Origin: DASQQQ01 sp036390995
Lineage (GTDB): Bacteria; Actinomycetota; UBA4738; HRBIN12
Assembly: GCA_036390995.1 (NCBI GenBank)
Contig: DASWAT010000111.1
Span: 1-64,000, forward strand
Direction of reading: 5' to 3'
DNA length: 64,000 nucleotides
Shown one piece after another: positions 34,362 through 43,355 of this stretch. How positions within the stretch are numbered: position 1 is the first letter of the stretch; the number at the start of each line of letters is the position of its first letter. The notes under the pieces were generated by a model, which saw nothing but the letters and a program-made list of their open reading frames with translations, ran no database searches and was not told the DNA's origin. A program made the translations under genes and the position numbers.

Positions 34362-35465
34362 GTTGTCGACGGGCGCGGTCGTTGCCGCAGCCGCTCGTTC
34401 GGCCGCGATCCGCTCGGCCTCCTCAACCAGGACCTCGACGAACCGGTCCTCGGGGACCTTGCCCTTCACCTCGCCCTTCACGATGAGGAATCCCTGACCC
34501 TTGCCCGCCGCGATCCCGAGGTCGGCCTCCCGAGCCTCGCCGGGCCCGTTCACCACGCAGCCCATGACGGCCACCCGGATGGGGGCCTTGATCCCCCGGC
34601 GCTCCAGCTCCTCCTGGACCTGCTTCGTGAGCCCGAGCACGTCGACCTCGGCCCGCCCGCACGAGGGGCACGCCACGAGGTCCAGGCCCCGCTTGCGCAA
34701 CCCGAGCGACTGGAGGATCCACGTGCCGACCTTGACCTCCTCCACCGGATCGTCGGTGAGAGAGACCCGGATCGTGTCCCCGATCCCCTCGGCCAGCAGC
34801 GCGCCGATCCCGACGGCGTTCTTGAGGCCCCCCATCGGCATGGGACCCGCTTCGGTGACGCCGAGGTGCAGGGGGTAGTCGCACTTCTCGGCCAGCATCC
34901 GATACGCCGGGATCATCACCCGCGGGCTGGAGTGCTTCACCGAGATCTTGATGTCGAAGAAGTCCTCGTCCTCCAGGATCCGGACCTCGTTCAGGGCGCT
35001 CTCGACGAGGGCCTCCGGCGTGGGTCCGCCGTGCTTGGCGAGCAGGTCCTTCTCCAGGGATCCGGCGTTCACGCCGATCCGGATCGGCACGCCCCTGGCC
35101 TTCGCCTCGTGGGCGATGAGCCGGACCTTGTCGTGGTACTTGATGTTGCCGGGGTTGATCCGCAGCCCCTGAACCCCCGCCTCAAGCGCCGCGATCGCGT
35201 ATTTCCACTGGAAGTGGATGTCGGCCACCACCGGGATCGTCGACTTCGACGCGATGGCCGGCAGGGCTTCGGCGTCCTCCCAGTGCGGCACGGCGACCCG
35301 GACGATCTCGCACCCGGCCGCCACGAGCGAGGCGATCTGCTGCAGCGTCGCGTTGACGTCGGCCGTCTTCGTGATGGTCATCGACTGCACACGGATGGGC
35401 GCGTCGCCGCCGATCGTCACGTCGCCGAGCCGGACCTGCCGGGACTTCCGTCGCGTGGTGAGCAT
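34359..35465 (-). CDS. ispG: 4-hydroxy-3-methylbut-2-enyl diphosphate synthase (flavodoxin/ferredoxin)
   Basis: [4Fe-4S] enzyme of the MEP isoprenoid pathway. 368 residues. TIM-barrel part with IRVQSMTITKTADV, VADIHFQWKYAI and GLRINPGNI; the C-terminal cluster domain has CPSCGR and GCVVNGPGE for the iron-sulfur cysteines. ATG at 35465. dxr of the same pathway is 4 kb upstream; here yjbQ and a two-component system lie between rseP and ispG. Confidence 0.96.
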   Translation of the reverse strand: MLTTRRKSRQVRLGDVTIGGDAPIRVQSMTITKTADVNATLQQIASLVAAGCEIVRVAVPHWEDAEALPAIASKSTIPVVADIHFQWKYAIAALEAGVQGLRINPGNIKYHDKVRLIAHEAKARGVPIRIGVNAGSLEKDLLAKHGGPTPEALVESALNEVRILEDEDFFDIKISVKHSSPRVMIPAYRMLAEKCDYPLHLGVTEAGPMPMGGLKNAVGIGALLAEGIGDTIRVSLTDDPVEEVKVGTWILQSLGLRKRGLDLVACPSCGRAEVDVLGLTKQVQEELERRGIKAPIRVAVMGCVVNGPGEAREADLGIAAGKGQGFLIVKGEVKGKVPEDRFVEVLVEEAERIAAERAAAATTAPVDN

Positions 35466-35487
35466 CGCGTCCAGGCTACCGCTCGCT

Positions 35488-35937
35488 TCACGCGCCGAAC
35501 ACGTGGAAGACGACCTGGCGCGCCTTCGGCTCGTCCATCTCGAACAGCAACAGCCGCTGCCACCGACCGAACATCGGCTCACCGGAGGTCACGGGGATCG
35601 CATGCGAGGAGGCCGAGAGCAGCATCGACTTCACGTGCGAATGGCCGTTGCGGCGCTCGTGGCTCTCGTCCAGGTTCTGCGTCCGGCGGTCGAGATCGTC
35701 GTGCGCGTAGTACGCGTCCTCCGGCACCAGGTGGAGCAGACGGTTCCGGAAGTCCTCCAGCGCGCCCTCCTCCCACTCGTTGATGAGGAGCGCGCACGTG
35801 GTGTGGGCGCAGAACGCGACGGCGGCGCCCTCGGTGACCCCGGAGTCCTTGATGGCGCGCTGCAGGTCCTCCGTGAGGTCCACGTAGCCGTACCGGCTGG
35901 GAACCTCCACCTCGACGGTTACGGTCGACGACTTCAC
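35488..35937 (-). CDS. YjbQ/UPF0047 family protein
   Basis: 149 residues. The family motifs CAHTTCALLINEWEEG and HSHVKSMLLSASSHAIPV are complete, including the conserved Cys and His residues. YjbQ proteins show weak thiamine-phosphate-synthase-like activity, but the true role is not settled. GTG at 35937 with AAGGAGG seven bases before; the start overlaps the sensor kinase stop (GTGA). Confidence 0.9.
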   Translation of the reverse strand: MKSSTVTVEVEVPSRYGYVDLTEDLQRAIKDSGVTEGAAVAFCAHTTCALLINEWEEGALEDFRNRLLHLVPEDAYYAHDDLDRRTQNLDESHERRNGHSHVKSMLLSASSHAIPVTSGEPMFGRWQRLLLFEMDEPKARQVVFHVFGA

Positions 35938-37295
35938 GAGGCCCTCCTTGTCTCGGCCGCGGGTGCGACCGGTAGCTCGAACGCGAACGTGCTCCCCTTG
36001 CCGACCTCGCTGTCGGCATGGATCCGGCCGCCGTGCGCCTCCACGACGGAGCGTGCGATGGCCAGGCCGATCCCGGTCCCGCCGTCCTTCTGGGAGCGCG
36101 ACGGATCTACCCGGTAGAACCGCTCGAACAATCGCGGGAGGTGCTCCGGCGCGATGCCGGGGCCGGTGTCCGTGACGGACACCTCGCAGGACCCGTTCGC
36201 GCGGCGTGCCGACACCACCACGTGACCTCCCGAAGGGGTGAACCGCACTGCGTTGTCCAACAGGTTGAAGAGCACCTGGTGCACCCGCTCGCGGTCCACG
36301 AAGATCGGCGGCAAGTCGTCGGGGACGCGATCGTCGATGGCGACGCCGCGTCCCGACCGCGCGACCTCGATCTCGGACAGCACCTGCGACACCAGCGGCC
36401 GGAGCGATACCGCCTCCCGCTGGAGCGGCATCTCGCCGGACTCCAGGCGTGAGAGGTCGAGCAGCCGTTCCACCAGCCGGCCCAGGCGCTCCGATTGCGA
36501 AAGCATCACCTGCAGCGTCTCGGGGGCAGGCGGTTCCACGCCGTCGAGGAGGTTCTCCAGGTGCGCGCGGAGCGCCGAGATCGGCGTCTTCAGCTCGTGG
36601 GACACGTTCGCCACCAGGTCGCGGCGCAGCTGCTCGAGGCTCTCGAGCTCGTCGCTCATGCGGTTGAACGCGGCGGCCAGCTGGCCCACCTCGTCGCGCG
36701 AATCCGTGTGCACGCGCTGGCCGTAGTCGCCCCGCTCCATCTTGCGGGCGGCCTGGGCCATGTCGCGCAGCGGCTGCGTCATGCCCCGCGCGAGCCACCG
36801 GGCCAGGCCGAGCGCGACCGCCGCCGCCAAGGCGCCCGCCAGGAGGAACTGCCACCAGAAGTCGGCCAGGAACCGGAACGTCGCCCCCACCCTGTCGAAC
36901 AGCCCGCGTCCCACCGCCGGACGCACCGCGTACACGAGATGGTCGAGCGCTCCGCCGGCCACGACCGGAACGACCGCATACTGCAGCTCCGGCGTGGTCC
37001 CCACGTGCACGAGCCCGTCCCGGAACCGAGGCAGCGCCGCCGGCGGAGTTCCGGATAAGACGCTCCCGTCCATCCCGACGGCCACGACCGTCACGTTCTC
37101 CGGCGCGCGCGCCAGGGTCCCCGCAGCGTACCGGCGGGCTGCCGAGAGCAGCTGCAGGCGGTCGGCGTTCTGAGAGGTTCCTCGGAGCGCGTAGCCCAGC
37201 ATGAGGAAGATGAGGACGACCGTGATCCCCACCGCGAACACGATGGTCGAGCCGAGCTTCGCGCGGATCGTGGGAAGCCGATCGAGCGGTCTCAT
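35934..37295 (-). CDS. Membrane sensor histidine kinase (OmpR-class partner)
   Basis: 453 residues: a first transmembrane helix (about 15-40), an extracytoplasmic sensor of about 110 residues, a second helix (about 150-170), HAMP, a HisKA domain with NVSHELKTPI, and an HATPase domain with NLLDNAVRF, DTGPGIAPEHL and GTGIGLAI. ATG at 37295, overlapping the regulator stop (ATGA). The signal is unknown. Confidence 0.92.
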   Translation of the reverse strand: MRPLDRLPTIRAKLGSTIVFAVGITVVLIFLMLGYALRGTSQNADRLQLLSAARRYAAGTLARAPENVTVVAVGMDGSVLSGTPPAALPRFRDGLVHVGTTPELQYAVVPVVAGGALDHLVYAVRPAVGRGLFDRVGATFRFLADFWWQFLLAGALAAAVALGLARWLARGMTQPLRDMAQAARKMERGDYGQRVHTDSRDEVGQLAAAFNRMSDELESLEQLRRDLVANVSHELKTPISALRAHLENLLDGVEPPAPETLQVMLSQSERLGRLVERLLDLSRLESGEMPLQREAVSLRPLVSQVLSEIEVARSGRGVAIDDRVPDDLPPIFVDRERVHQVLFNLLDNAVRFTPSGGHVVVSARRANGSCEVSVTDTGPGIAPEHLPRLFERFYRVDPSRSQKDGGTGIGLAIARSVVEAHGGRIHADSEVGKGSTFAFELPVAPAAETRRAS

Positions 37296-37990
37296 CCGGA
37301 CTGGTCCTGGAAGGCGTACCCGACGCCGTGGACGGTCCGGATGAACCTCGGCTCCGCACCGTCCTCGCCCAGCTTGCGCCGGATCCGCGCCACGTGCGAA
37401 TCCACCACGCGGCCGCCCGCGTAGTCGCGGTAGCCCCACACCCGGTCCATCAGCTGCTCCCGGGTGAAGACCACGCCGGGCTCCCGGGCCAGCGTGAGCA
37501 GGATCTCGAACTCGAGGGGCGTCAGTTGGACCTCGGTGTCGTCGACCGTGACGCGGCGGCGGGACGGATCGACGACCAGCGCCCCGCGCTCGAGCGACTC
37601 GGCCCCGGTCGTGGAGCGGATCCTATCGACCCGCCGAAGGATCGCCCGGACCCGCACCGCCAGCTCGCGGAGCGAGAAGGGTTTCGTCAGGTAGTCGTCG
37701 GCACCCACCGCGAACCCGGCCACCTTGTCGGCCTCCTCGGTCCGGGCGGTCAGCATGAGCACCGGAACCCACCGCTCGCGCTGGATCTCCTTGCAGACCT
37801 CCAGACCGTCCATCCCCGGAAGCATGAGATCCAGCACGACGAGGTCGGGGTGGATCTCGGCCGAGGCCCCGATGGCCGCGGGGCCGTCGCCGGCCACGAC
37901 CACCCGGTACCCCTCGCTCTCCAGGCGGGCTCGAACCGCCTCGGCGATCGCCTCCTCGTCGTCCACGACGAGCACGGTCTGCTGGGACAC
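37292..37990 (-). CDS. OmpR-family response regulator
   Basis: 232 residues. Receiver domain with VVDDEEAI, phospho-acceptor Asp in DLVVLDLMLPGMDG and Lys in YLTKPF; C-terminal winged helix with VQLTPLEFEILLTLAREPG and GYAFQDQSG at the end. GTG start. It is the first gene of a regulator-kinase-yjbQ unit placed between rseP and ispG. Confidence 0.94.
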   Translation of the reverse strand: MSQQTVLVVDDEEAIAEAVRARLESEGYRVVVAGDGPAAIGASAEIHPDLVVLDLMLPGMDGLEVCKEIQRERWVPVLMLTARTEEADKVAGFAVGADDYLTKPFSLRELAVRVRAILRRVDRIRSTTGAESLERGALVVDPSRRRVTVDDTEVQLTPLEFEILLTLAREPGVVFTREQLMDRVWGYRDYAGGRVVDSHVARIRRKLGEDGAEPRFIRTVHGVGYAFQDQSG

Positions 37991-37997
37991 GCCAGCA

Positions 37998-38003
37998 ATC
38001 GTA
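37998..38003 (-). promoter_or_regulatory. -10 box TACGAT before the response regulator
   Basis: On the minus strand TACGAT ends seven bases before the GTG start. This supports leaderless transcription of the two-component unit separate from rseP. Confidence 0.4.
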
Positions 38004-38075
38004 TCCGCAGCGTGTGGCAGACCCCCGGGGGGCGTGTTGAGAACTTGTGTCAGCGTGCGCCCCCGGCGCTCCGGC

Positions 38076-39197
38076 CTAGGGTCTCAGGGGGAGCGGCTTG
38101 GCGAAGTCGAGGTAGATCACGGCCACGAAGAGGAGCATGAAGAACGCGGCGACGACGGCCGAGATGGGGATGAGCTTGCGCACGTCGATCTTCTTGCCCC
38201 GTACCTTCTCGATGGCCAGGACGGCGATGTGGCCCCCGTCGAAGGGCGGGACGGGGAGCAGGTTCAGCAAGCCGATGAACACGTTCACGAACCCGAAGAT
38301 CCACAGGATGTCCCAGAACCGCTGCCCCGAGGCGACGTCGCCGGTCAACTGGGACAGCCCCACGGGGCCGGAGACATCGGTCGGCTGGCGCTGGGCGTTC
38401 GTGAACAGCAGGTCGGCGATCCGGCCGAGCCCCTGGGGCCCGAAGAGTCGCCCGAGGCTCTTCACGGAGTCGGTCACCGACGTGCCCACCAAGCGGACGC
38501 CGCCCGTGAACCCGCCGACCACGCCCGGCGTCTCGCGGGCCTGGGCCAGGAGGACGCCGATCCGTCCGACCTTCCTCCCATCCACGGTGGAGAGCACCGG
38601 CGTGAGGCTCACCTCGAACACACGACCGCCGCGCTCGATCCGAAGCGGCACCGGCTCGCCGACGTGACGCCGCGTGTAACGCACGAGCTGAAGATCGGTG
38701 GGATCCGAGATCCCGTCGACACCGACGATCCGGTCGCCGGGACGGAGCCCGGCGACGGCCGCCGGGGACGTCTGCCCTCCGAGCTTCGGCGCGACGTCCG
38801 CAACCAGGGGGCTGCGGACCGTCGGCTGGCCCACGGCCCCGAGCCAGATCGCGAACAGCAGGAAGGCGAGCACGAAGTGCGTCGCCGGTCCCGCGAAGAC
38901 CACCAGCGCACGCTGCCAAGCGGGCTTCGCCCCGTAGGTGCGCGGCAGGTCCTCGGGCGCGATCTGCTCGAATGGATTCATCCCCGCGATGCGCACGTAG
39001 CCGCCGGCGGGGATCCACTTGAACCCGTACTCGGTCTCCCCCCGGCGCGTCGACCAGATGCGCGGGCCGAACCCCACGAAGAACTCGTCGACCTTGAACC
39101 CGAACCGCTTGGCCACGCCGAAGTGGGCGGCCTCGTGCACGATCACCACGAGGATCAGCGAGACGAAGAACACGATCTCGCCGACGGTGCCGGCCAT
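38076..39197 (-). CDS. rseP: RseP-like site-2 membrane metalloprotease
   Basis: 373 residues. The zinc motif HEAAH is at residues 21-25 in the first helix. A PDZ domain (about 120-210) carries GDRIVGVDG, and the second active-site region reads NLLPVPPFDGGH near 315. Such proteases cut transmembrane anti-sigma factors or signal peptides. The 13-base gap to dxr and the position after cdsA-dxr match the usual actinobacterial order. Confidence 0.93.
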   Translation of the reverse strand: MAGTVGEIVFFVSLILVVIVHEAAHFGVAKRFGFKVDEFFVGFGPRIWSTRRGETEYGFKWIPAGGYVRIAGMNPFEQIAPEDLPRTYGAKPAWQRALVVFAGPATHFVLAFLLFAIWLGAVGQPTVRSPLVADVAPKLGGQTSPAAVAGLRPGDRIVGVDGISDPTDLQLVRYTRRHVGEPVPLRIERGGRVFEVSLTPVLSTVDGRKVGRIGVLLAQARETPGVVGGFTGGVRLVGTSVTDSVKSLGRLFGPQGLGRIADLLFTNAQRQPTDVSGPVGLSQLTGDVASGQRFWDILWIFGFVNVFIGLLNLLPVPPFDGGHIAVLAIEKVRGKKIDVRKLIPISAVVAAFFMLLFVAVIYLDFAKPLPLRP

Positions 39198-39210
39198 CAG
39201 CCCCTCGCGA

Positions 39211-40371
39211 TCATCGGGCCTCGATGATCTCGGCCGCCCGGCGACGGGCCCACGAGTCCGCCCGCTCCAGGTTCACCACCGAGACCACCGACGAGGGCGC
39301 CTCGTGCTCGTCGACCACGGCCTGGACCACCTCGACGATGCGCGTGAGGGGGATCTTGCCCTCGAGGAACGCCATGACCGCGACCTCGTTGGCCGCGCTC
39401 ATGACGGCGGGGAAGGTGAGAGCCAGCTCGCCCACGCGGTAGGCCAGGTCGATCGCGGGGAACGCCTCGCGGTCGACGGGTTCGAACGTGAGCTTCTTGT
39501 CGGCCAGCGGCACCGGCTCGATGCCGGTGGCCAGACGCTCCGGCCACGCCAGCGCGAGCTGGATCGGCAGGCGCATGTCCGGCAGCGCGAACTGCGCCAG
39601 CATCGTGCCGTCCCGGAACTCGGTAAGCGCGTGCACGATCCCCTCGGGATGCAGCACAACGTGGATCTGCGAGTACTCGAGGTTGAACAGGTAATGGGCT
39701 TCGATCACCTCGAGCCCCTTGTTCATCAACGTGGCCGAGTCGATCGTGATCTTCGGGCCCATCTGCCACACGGGGTGCGCCAGCGCCTCCTTGACCGAGG
39801 CCCGGGCGAGCTCGCTGCGGGTCCAGCCCCGGAAGGGACCGCCCGAGCCCGTGAGGATCACCCGTTTCACGTCTTCCCGCCGCTCGCCTCGCAGCAGTTG
39901 CGCGAGCGCGGCGTGTTCGGAGTCCACAGGGACGAGCCGCTCGGGCTCGCCCTTGATGAGGTCGGTGACCAGCTCGCCCCCGATGACCAGGCTCTCCTTG
40001 TTGGCGAGGGCCAGGACCTTACCGCTCTGCAGAGCTGCCAGTGTGGGCGCCAGACCGGCGGCGCCGACCAGTGCGTTCACCACCATGTCGGCTTCGACGT
40101 CGCGCGCCAGGCGCTCGGCGGCGTCCGGGCCGACCAGGACCTCCACGTTCGGGACGTTCGTGCCGAGCATCTCCCGGAGGTCCTTGGCGGCCTCCTCGTC
40201 GGCCATCGCCACGAACGGCGGGAGGAACTCCCGGATCTGCCCGACGAGGAGCTCGTGGTTCGTGCCTGCCGACAGCCCGACGACCTTGAACCGATCCGGA
40301 TTGCGCCGGACCACGTCGAGGGCCTGGGTTCCAACCGACCCCGTCGATCCGAGGATGATGAGCGAGCGCAT
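39211..40371 (-). CDS. dxr: 1-deoxy-D-xylulose 5-phosphate reductoisomerase
   Basis: Second enzyme of the MEP pathway. 386 residues from the ATG at 40371. NADPH-binding GSTGSVGTQALDV is at the N-terminus, LANKESLVIGG and the catalytic loop SEHAALAQ follow, with NKGLEVIEAHYLF and HPEGIVHALTEF near the metal site. GGAAGG lies very close to the ATG. rseP follows by 13 bases. Confidence 0.96.
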   Translation of the reverse strand: MRSLIILGSTGSVGTQALDVVRRNPDRFKVVGLSAGTNHELLVGQIREFLPPFVAMADEEAAKDLREMLGTNVPNVEVLVGPDAAERLARDVEADMVVNALVGAAGLAPTLAALQSGKVLALANKESLVIGGELVTDLIKGEPERLVPVDSEHAALAQLLRGERREDVKRVILTGSGGPFRGWTRSELARASVKEALAHPVWQMGPKITIDSATLMNKGLEVIEAHYLFNLEYSQIHVVLHPEGIVHALTEFRDGTMLAQFALPDMRLPIQLALAWPERLATGIEPVPLADKKLTFEPVDREAFPAIDLAYRVGELALTFPAVMSAANEVAVMAFLEGKIPLTRIVEVVQAVVDEHEAPSSVVSVVNLERADSWARRRAAEIIEAR

Positions 40372-40442
40372 TCCTTCCAAGATTACCCTGGGACGCCGGG
40401 ATTCAGCGCAACCCGTGGTCAGGCGTCGCCGTGGCGTTCCCT

Positions 40443-42038
40443 CTACAGGAGGATGAGCCGCATGAACAGGTAGGCGGCCGGCGCGACGAACAGCACGGAG
40501 TCGATCCGGTCGAGCACGCCGCCGTGGCCCGGCAGGATGCTGCCCATGTCCTTCAGGCCGAGGTCCCGCTTCAGCAGCGACTCCGCCAGGTCCCCCAGCG
40601 GCGCGAAGATCGCGACGACGACGGCCAAGCCTGCCGAGCGTCCGAGGGTCTCCAGCACCCCGACGTACGGCGCCACGGCGCCCACCGAAACGGCGATCAC
40701 CACCAGCGTGGCGCCCACCGCCCCCTCGATGGACTTCTTCGGGCTTACCGTGGGAGCCAGCGGACGGCTCCCCCACCAGGAGCCCACGACGAACGCGGCG
40801 GTGTCGTACACGAACGTAAGCCCGATCACCGAGAGCGTGACCGCCCGCCCATCGGGAGCCTTCAGCATGGCGAGCGCGAAGCCGGCCAGGAGCGGGACGT
40901 AGGCCACGCCGAGAGCCGTCAACCCGACGTTGACCACGGTGTGCTTGCGGTGTGGCGCGGGCACGGCCATGTACCAGAGGAACGTGGCGAAGAGCGACAG
41001 GACGAGCATCGAGAGCATGGCCGCCTCGCCCCGGAAGTAGCCGGCGGCCAGCACGAGGGCGCCGGATACCAGTCCGAGCGCCGTGGCCGGCTGATGGTGC
41101 TGCTTCTGCAGGGCGCGGTAGAACTCGCCCTGGGCCCACAGGACGATGAGCCCCGCCACGACGGCGAAGGCGCCGGCCGCGATCGCGATGCTGCCGACGG
41201 CAAGGCCCGCCAGGACAAGGCCGGTGAGGAACGCGGCGGGCACGTCGCGTCCCCCGCGGCGGGTCTCGTGCTCGGCCCCGACCTCCAAGGCGGTGGGCTC
41301 CTGCCAGCTCGGCCCTCCGAGGCCCTCCGCCCCCACCCGGACCGTGCGCGCCGGAACGGGCTCCTCCTCCGTCTCGGCGACGGACTCCTCTTCCCCCGCG
41401 AACAGGTCCGGCAACGTCGCCGACGGCGGCTCCTCAGGTCCGACGCCCGAAGGTTCCGCCGTCCCCTCGTCGCGGACCGAGGCGGCGAAGTGCTCGGCCG
41501 CCGCTTCGACCGCTTCCGGCGACGGCTCCCCCTCGCTCGCGGCGCCCGCCTCCTCGGTGGCTCCCTCGTCCAGCTCTGCCTCAGGGCCCTCCTCCAGGTC
41601 GGCGCCCGGAAGATCCACGTACGCGTCGGGGGGCCGGGTGAAGCTCTCCACCGAGATCACCGCCTCCCCCTCCAGCTCGGCCGGCTGCGCCGGCTCCTCT
41701 CCAACGTGCGAAGTCCCCAAGACCGACGAGGCCTCGTCCGTCTCGCCCGCCTCTGCCCAGGGCTCCTCCTCGGAGGCTGCCGGTTCGGCCTGCTCGAACA
41801 GTCCCTCCTGCCCGGGACCGGGGCCCACCGAGGGCTCCTCGGCGCCGGGCTCGTCGGTCGCAGGCTCCTCGAGCGCGGCGGCGTCCTCGGAGCGCGCCGG
41901 CGGAGCGGTGGGGGGCTCGGGCCCCGCCCGCTGCTCGCCCCTGCGGGTCGCGGTCTCGGGCCAGTCCACGTCCTGGATCGGCGCGAAGAACTTGTCGAGA
42001 TCCTCGAAGAGGTCGTCCTTCTTGTCGCCCTCGGGCAC
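40443..42038 (-). CDS. cdsA: Phosphatidate cytidylyltransferase with a long acidic N-terminal extension
   Basis: Makes CDP-diacylglycerol for phospholipid synthesis. The last 270 residues are a polytopic CdsA with the full signature: KRDLGLKD, then LPGHGGVLDR near the end. Residues 1 to about 260 are Glu/Pro/Ala-rich and low complexity, with no motif. Family members are normally about 260-300 residues, so this one is nearly doubled. The same reading frame is open from the GTG at 42038, which overlaps the frr stop by one base (TAGTG). Confidence 0.92.
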   Translation of the reverse strand: MPEGDKKDDLFEDLDKFFAPIQDVDWPETATRRGEQRAGPEPPTAPPARSEDAAALEEPATDEPGAEEPSVGPGPGQEGLFEQAEPAASEEEPWAEAGETDEASSVLGTSHVGEEPAQPAELEGEAVISVESFTRPPDAYVDLPGADLEEGPEAELDEGATEEAGAASEGEPSPEAVEAAAEHFAASVRDEGTAEPSGVGPEEPPSATLPDLFAGEEESVAETEEEPVPARTVRVGAEGLGGPSWQEPTALEVGAEHETRRGGRDVPAAFLTGLVLAGLAVGSIAIAAGAFAVVAGLIVLWAQGEFYRALQKQHHQPATALGLVSGALVLAAGYFRGEAAMLSMLVLSLFATFLWYMAVPAPHRKHTVVNVGLTALGVAYVPLLAGFALAMLKAPDGRAVTLSVIGLTFVYDTAAFVVGSWWGSRPLAPTVSPKKSIEGAVGATLVVIAVSVGAVAPYVGVLETLGRSAGLAVVVAIFAPLGDLAESLLKRDLGLKDMGSILPGHGGVLDRIDSVLFVAPAAYLFMRLILL

Positions 42039-42598
42039 TAGATCTCCTTGAGCTCCTGCTCCTTGTGAGCGATCGTCTCGTCGATCTCGGACACGTGCTG
42101 ATCGGTCAGCTTCTGGAGCTCCTTCTCCGAGCGCACGAGGTCATCTTCAGAGATTGCGTGCTCCCGCTCAAGCCTTTCGAGCTCTTCCTTCGAATGTCGC
42201 CGGATGTTCCGAACGGCAACCCGGCCCTCCTCACCGCGCTGGTGGACGAGCTTCACCAGGTCCTTCCGGCGCTCCTCCGTGAGCTGCGGGAAGGCGAGGC
42301 GGATGACGTTCCCGTCGTTCGACGGCGTGATGCCGAGATCGCTCGCCAGGATGGCCTTCTCCATGGCGGAGATGGAGTTCTTATCGTAGGGCTGGATGAG
42401 CAGGGTCCGGGGCTCCGGCACGGAGAACGACGCGAGCTGCTGGATGGGCACCTGGGTACCGTAGTAGTCCACCGTGATCCGCGAAAGCAGGCTGGGGGTC
42501 GCCCGGCCGGTCCGGATCCCCGCGAGCTCCTCCCTCAAGACCGAGACGGCCTTGCTCATCTTCTCCGAGGCCTCGGCGAGGGCAGACTCGACGGTCAT
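42038..42598 (-). CDS. frr: Ribosome recycling factor
   Basis: 186 residues, full length. Conserved stretches: SKAVSVLREELAGIRTGRATPSLL, PYDKNSISAMEKAI, LTEERRKDLVKLVHQRGEEGRVAVRNIR. Splits post-termination ribosomes with EF-G. The ATG at 42598 overlaps the pyrH stop (ATGA). Confidence 0.97.
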   Translation of the reverse strand: MTVESALAEASEKMSKAVSVLREELAGIRTGRATPSLLSRITVDYYGTQVPIQQLASFSVPEPRTLLIQPYDKNSISAMEKAILASDLGITPSNDGNVIRLAFPQLTEERRKDLVKLVHQRGEEGRVAVRNIRRHSKEELERLEREHAISEDDLVRSEKELQKLTDQHVSEIDETIAHKEQELKEI

Positions 42599-43344
42599 CG
42601 GGCGCCTCCGTGGACGAGCGTACCGATCGATTCGCCGGACACCGCCCGCCGGATGTTGCCCTCCCTGCCGAAGTCGAACACGATGATCGGCAGCTTGTTC
42701 TCCATGCACAGCGAGATCGCGGTGGCATCCATCACCTGGTAGCCCTCGCGAAGCACGTCGATGTACTCGATCGATTCGAAACGCTTGGCGCCGGGATCGA
42801 CGTGCGGATCGGCGTCGTAGACGCCGTCCACCTTCGTCCCCTTGAGGATCGCCTCTGCGTGGATCTCGAGCGCGCGCTGCGCGGCCGTGGTGTCTGTGGA
42901 GAAGTACGGCGCCCCGATCCCCGCCGCGAAGATCACGATGCGCCCCTTCTCGAGGTGCCGGATCGCGCGCAACGGGATGTACGGCTCGGCGATCTGCGCC
43001 ATGTGGATGGCCGTCTGCAGGCGCGTGGTCACGTGGATCTTCTCCAGGGCGTCCTGCAGGGCAAGCCCGTTCATCACGGTCGCGAGCATCCCCATGTAGT
43101 CCGCGCGGGCTCGCTCGATGCCCGGCGCCTGCCGCCCCCGGAAGATGTTGCCGCCGCCCACCACGACCGCGGTCTGGACGCCCAGATCCACGACCTCGGC
43201 GAGCTGGCGGGCGAGGAGGGCGGCGGACTCCACCGAGATTCCGTAGCCGGTGTCGGGGGGAGCGAACGCATCGCCGGAGAGCTTCAGCAGGATCCGCTGG
43301 TACGTCGGCCTGGACGGCAGCGCCTGCGCCTCCGGCTCACCCAT
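42595..43344 (-). CDS. pyrH: UMP kinase
   Basis: 249-residue amino-acid-kinase-fold UMP kinase. RILLKLSGDAF starts the domain, GGGNIFRG binds phosphate, and DADPH and DATAISLCMENKLPI near the C-terminus are typical. First gene of pyrH-frr-cdsA-dxr-rseP. ATG at 43344, 11 bases after tsf. Confidence 0.96.
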   Translation of the reverse strand: MGEPEAQALPSRPTYQRILLKLSGDAFAPPDTGYGISVESAALLARQLAEVVDLGVQTAVVVGGGNIFRGRQAPGIERARADYMGMLATVMNGLALQDALEKIHVTTRLQTAIHMAQIAEPYIPLRAIRHLEKGRIVIFAAGIGAPYFSTDTTAAQRALEIHAEAILKGTKVDGVYDADPHVDPGAKRFESIEYIDVLREGYQVMDATAISLCMENKLPIIVFDFGREGNIRRAVSGESIGTLVHGGAR

Positions 43345-43355
43345 GCCCGCCCCTC

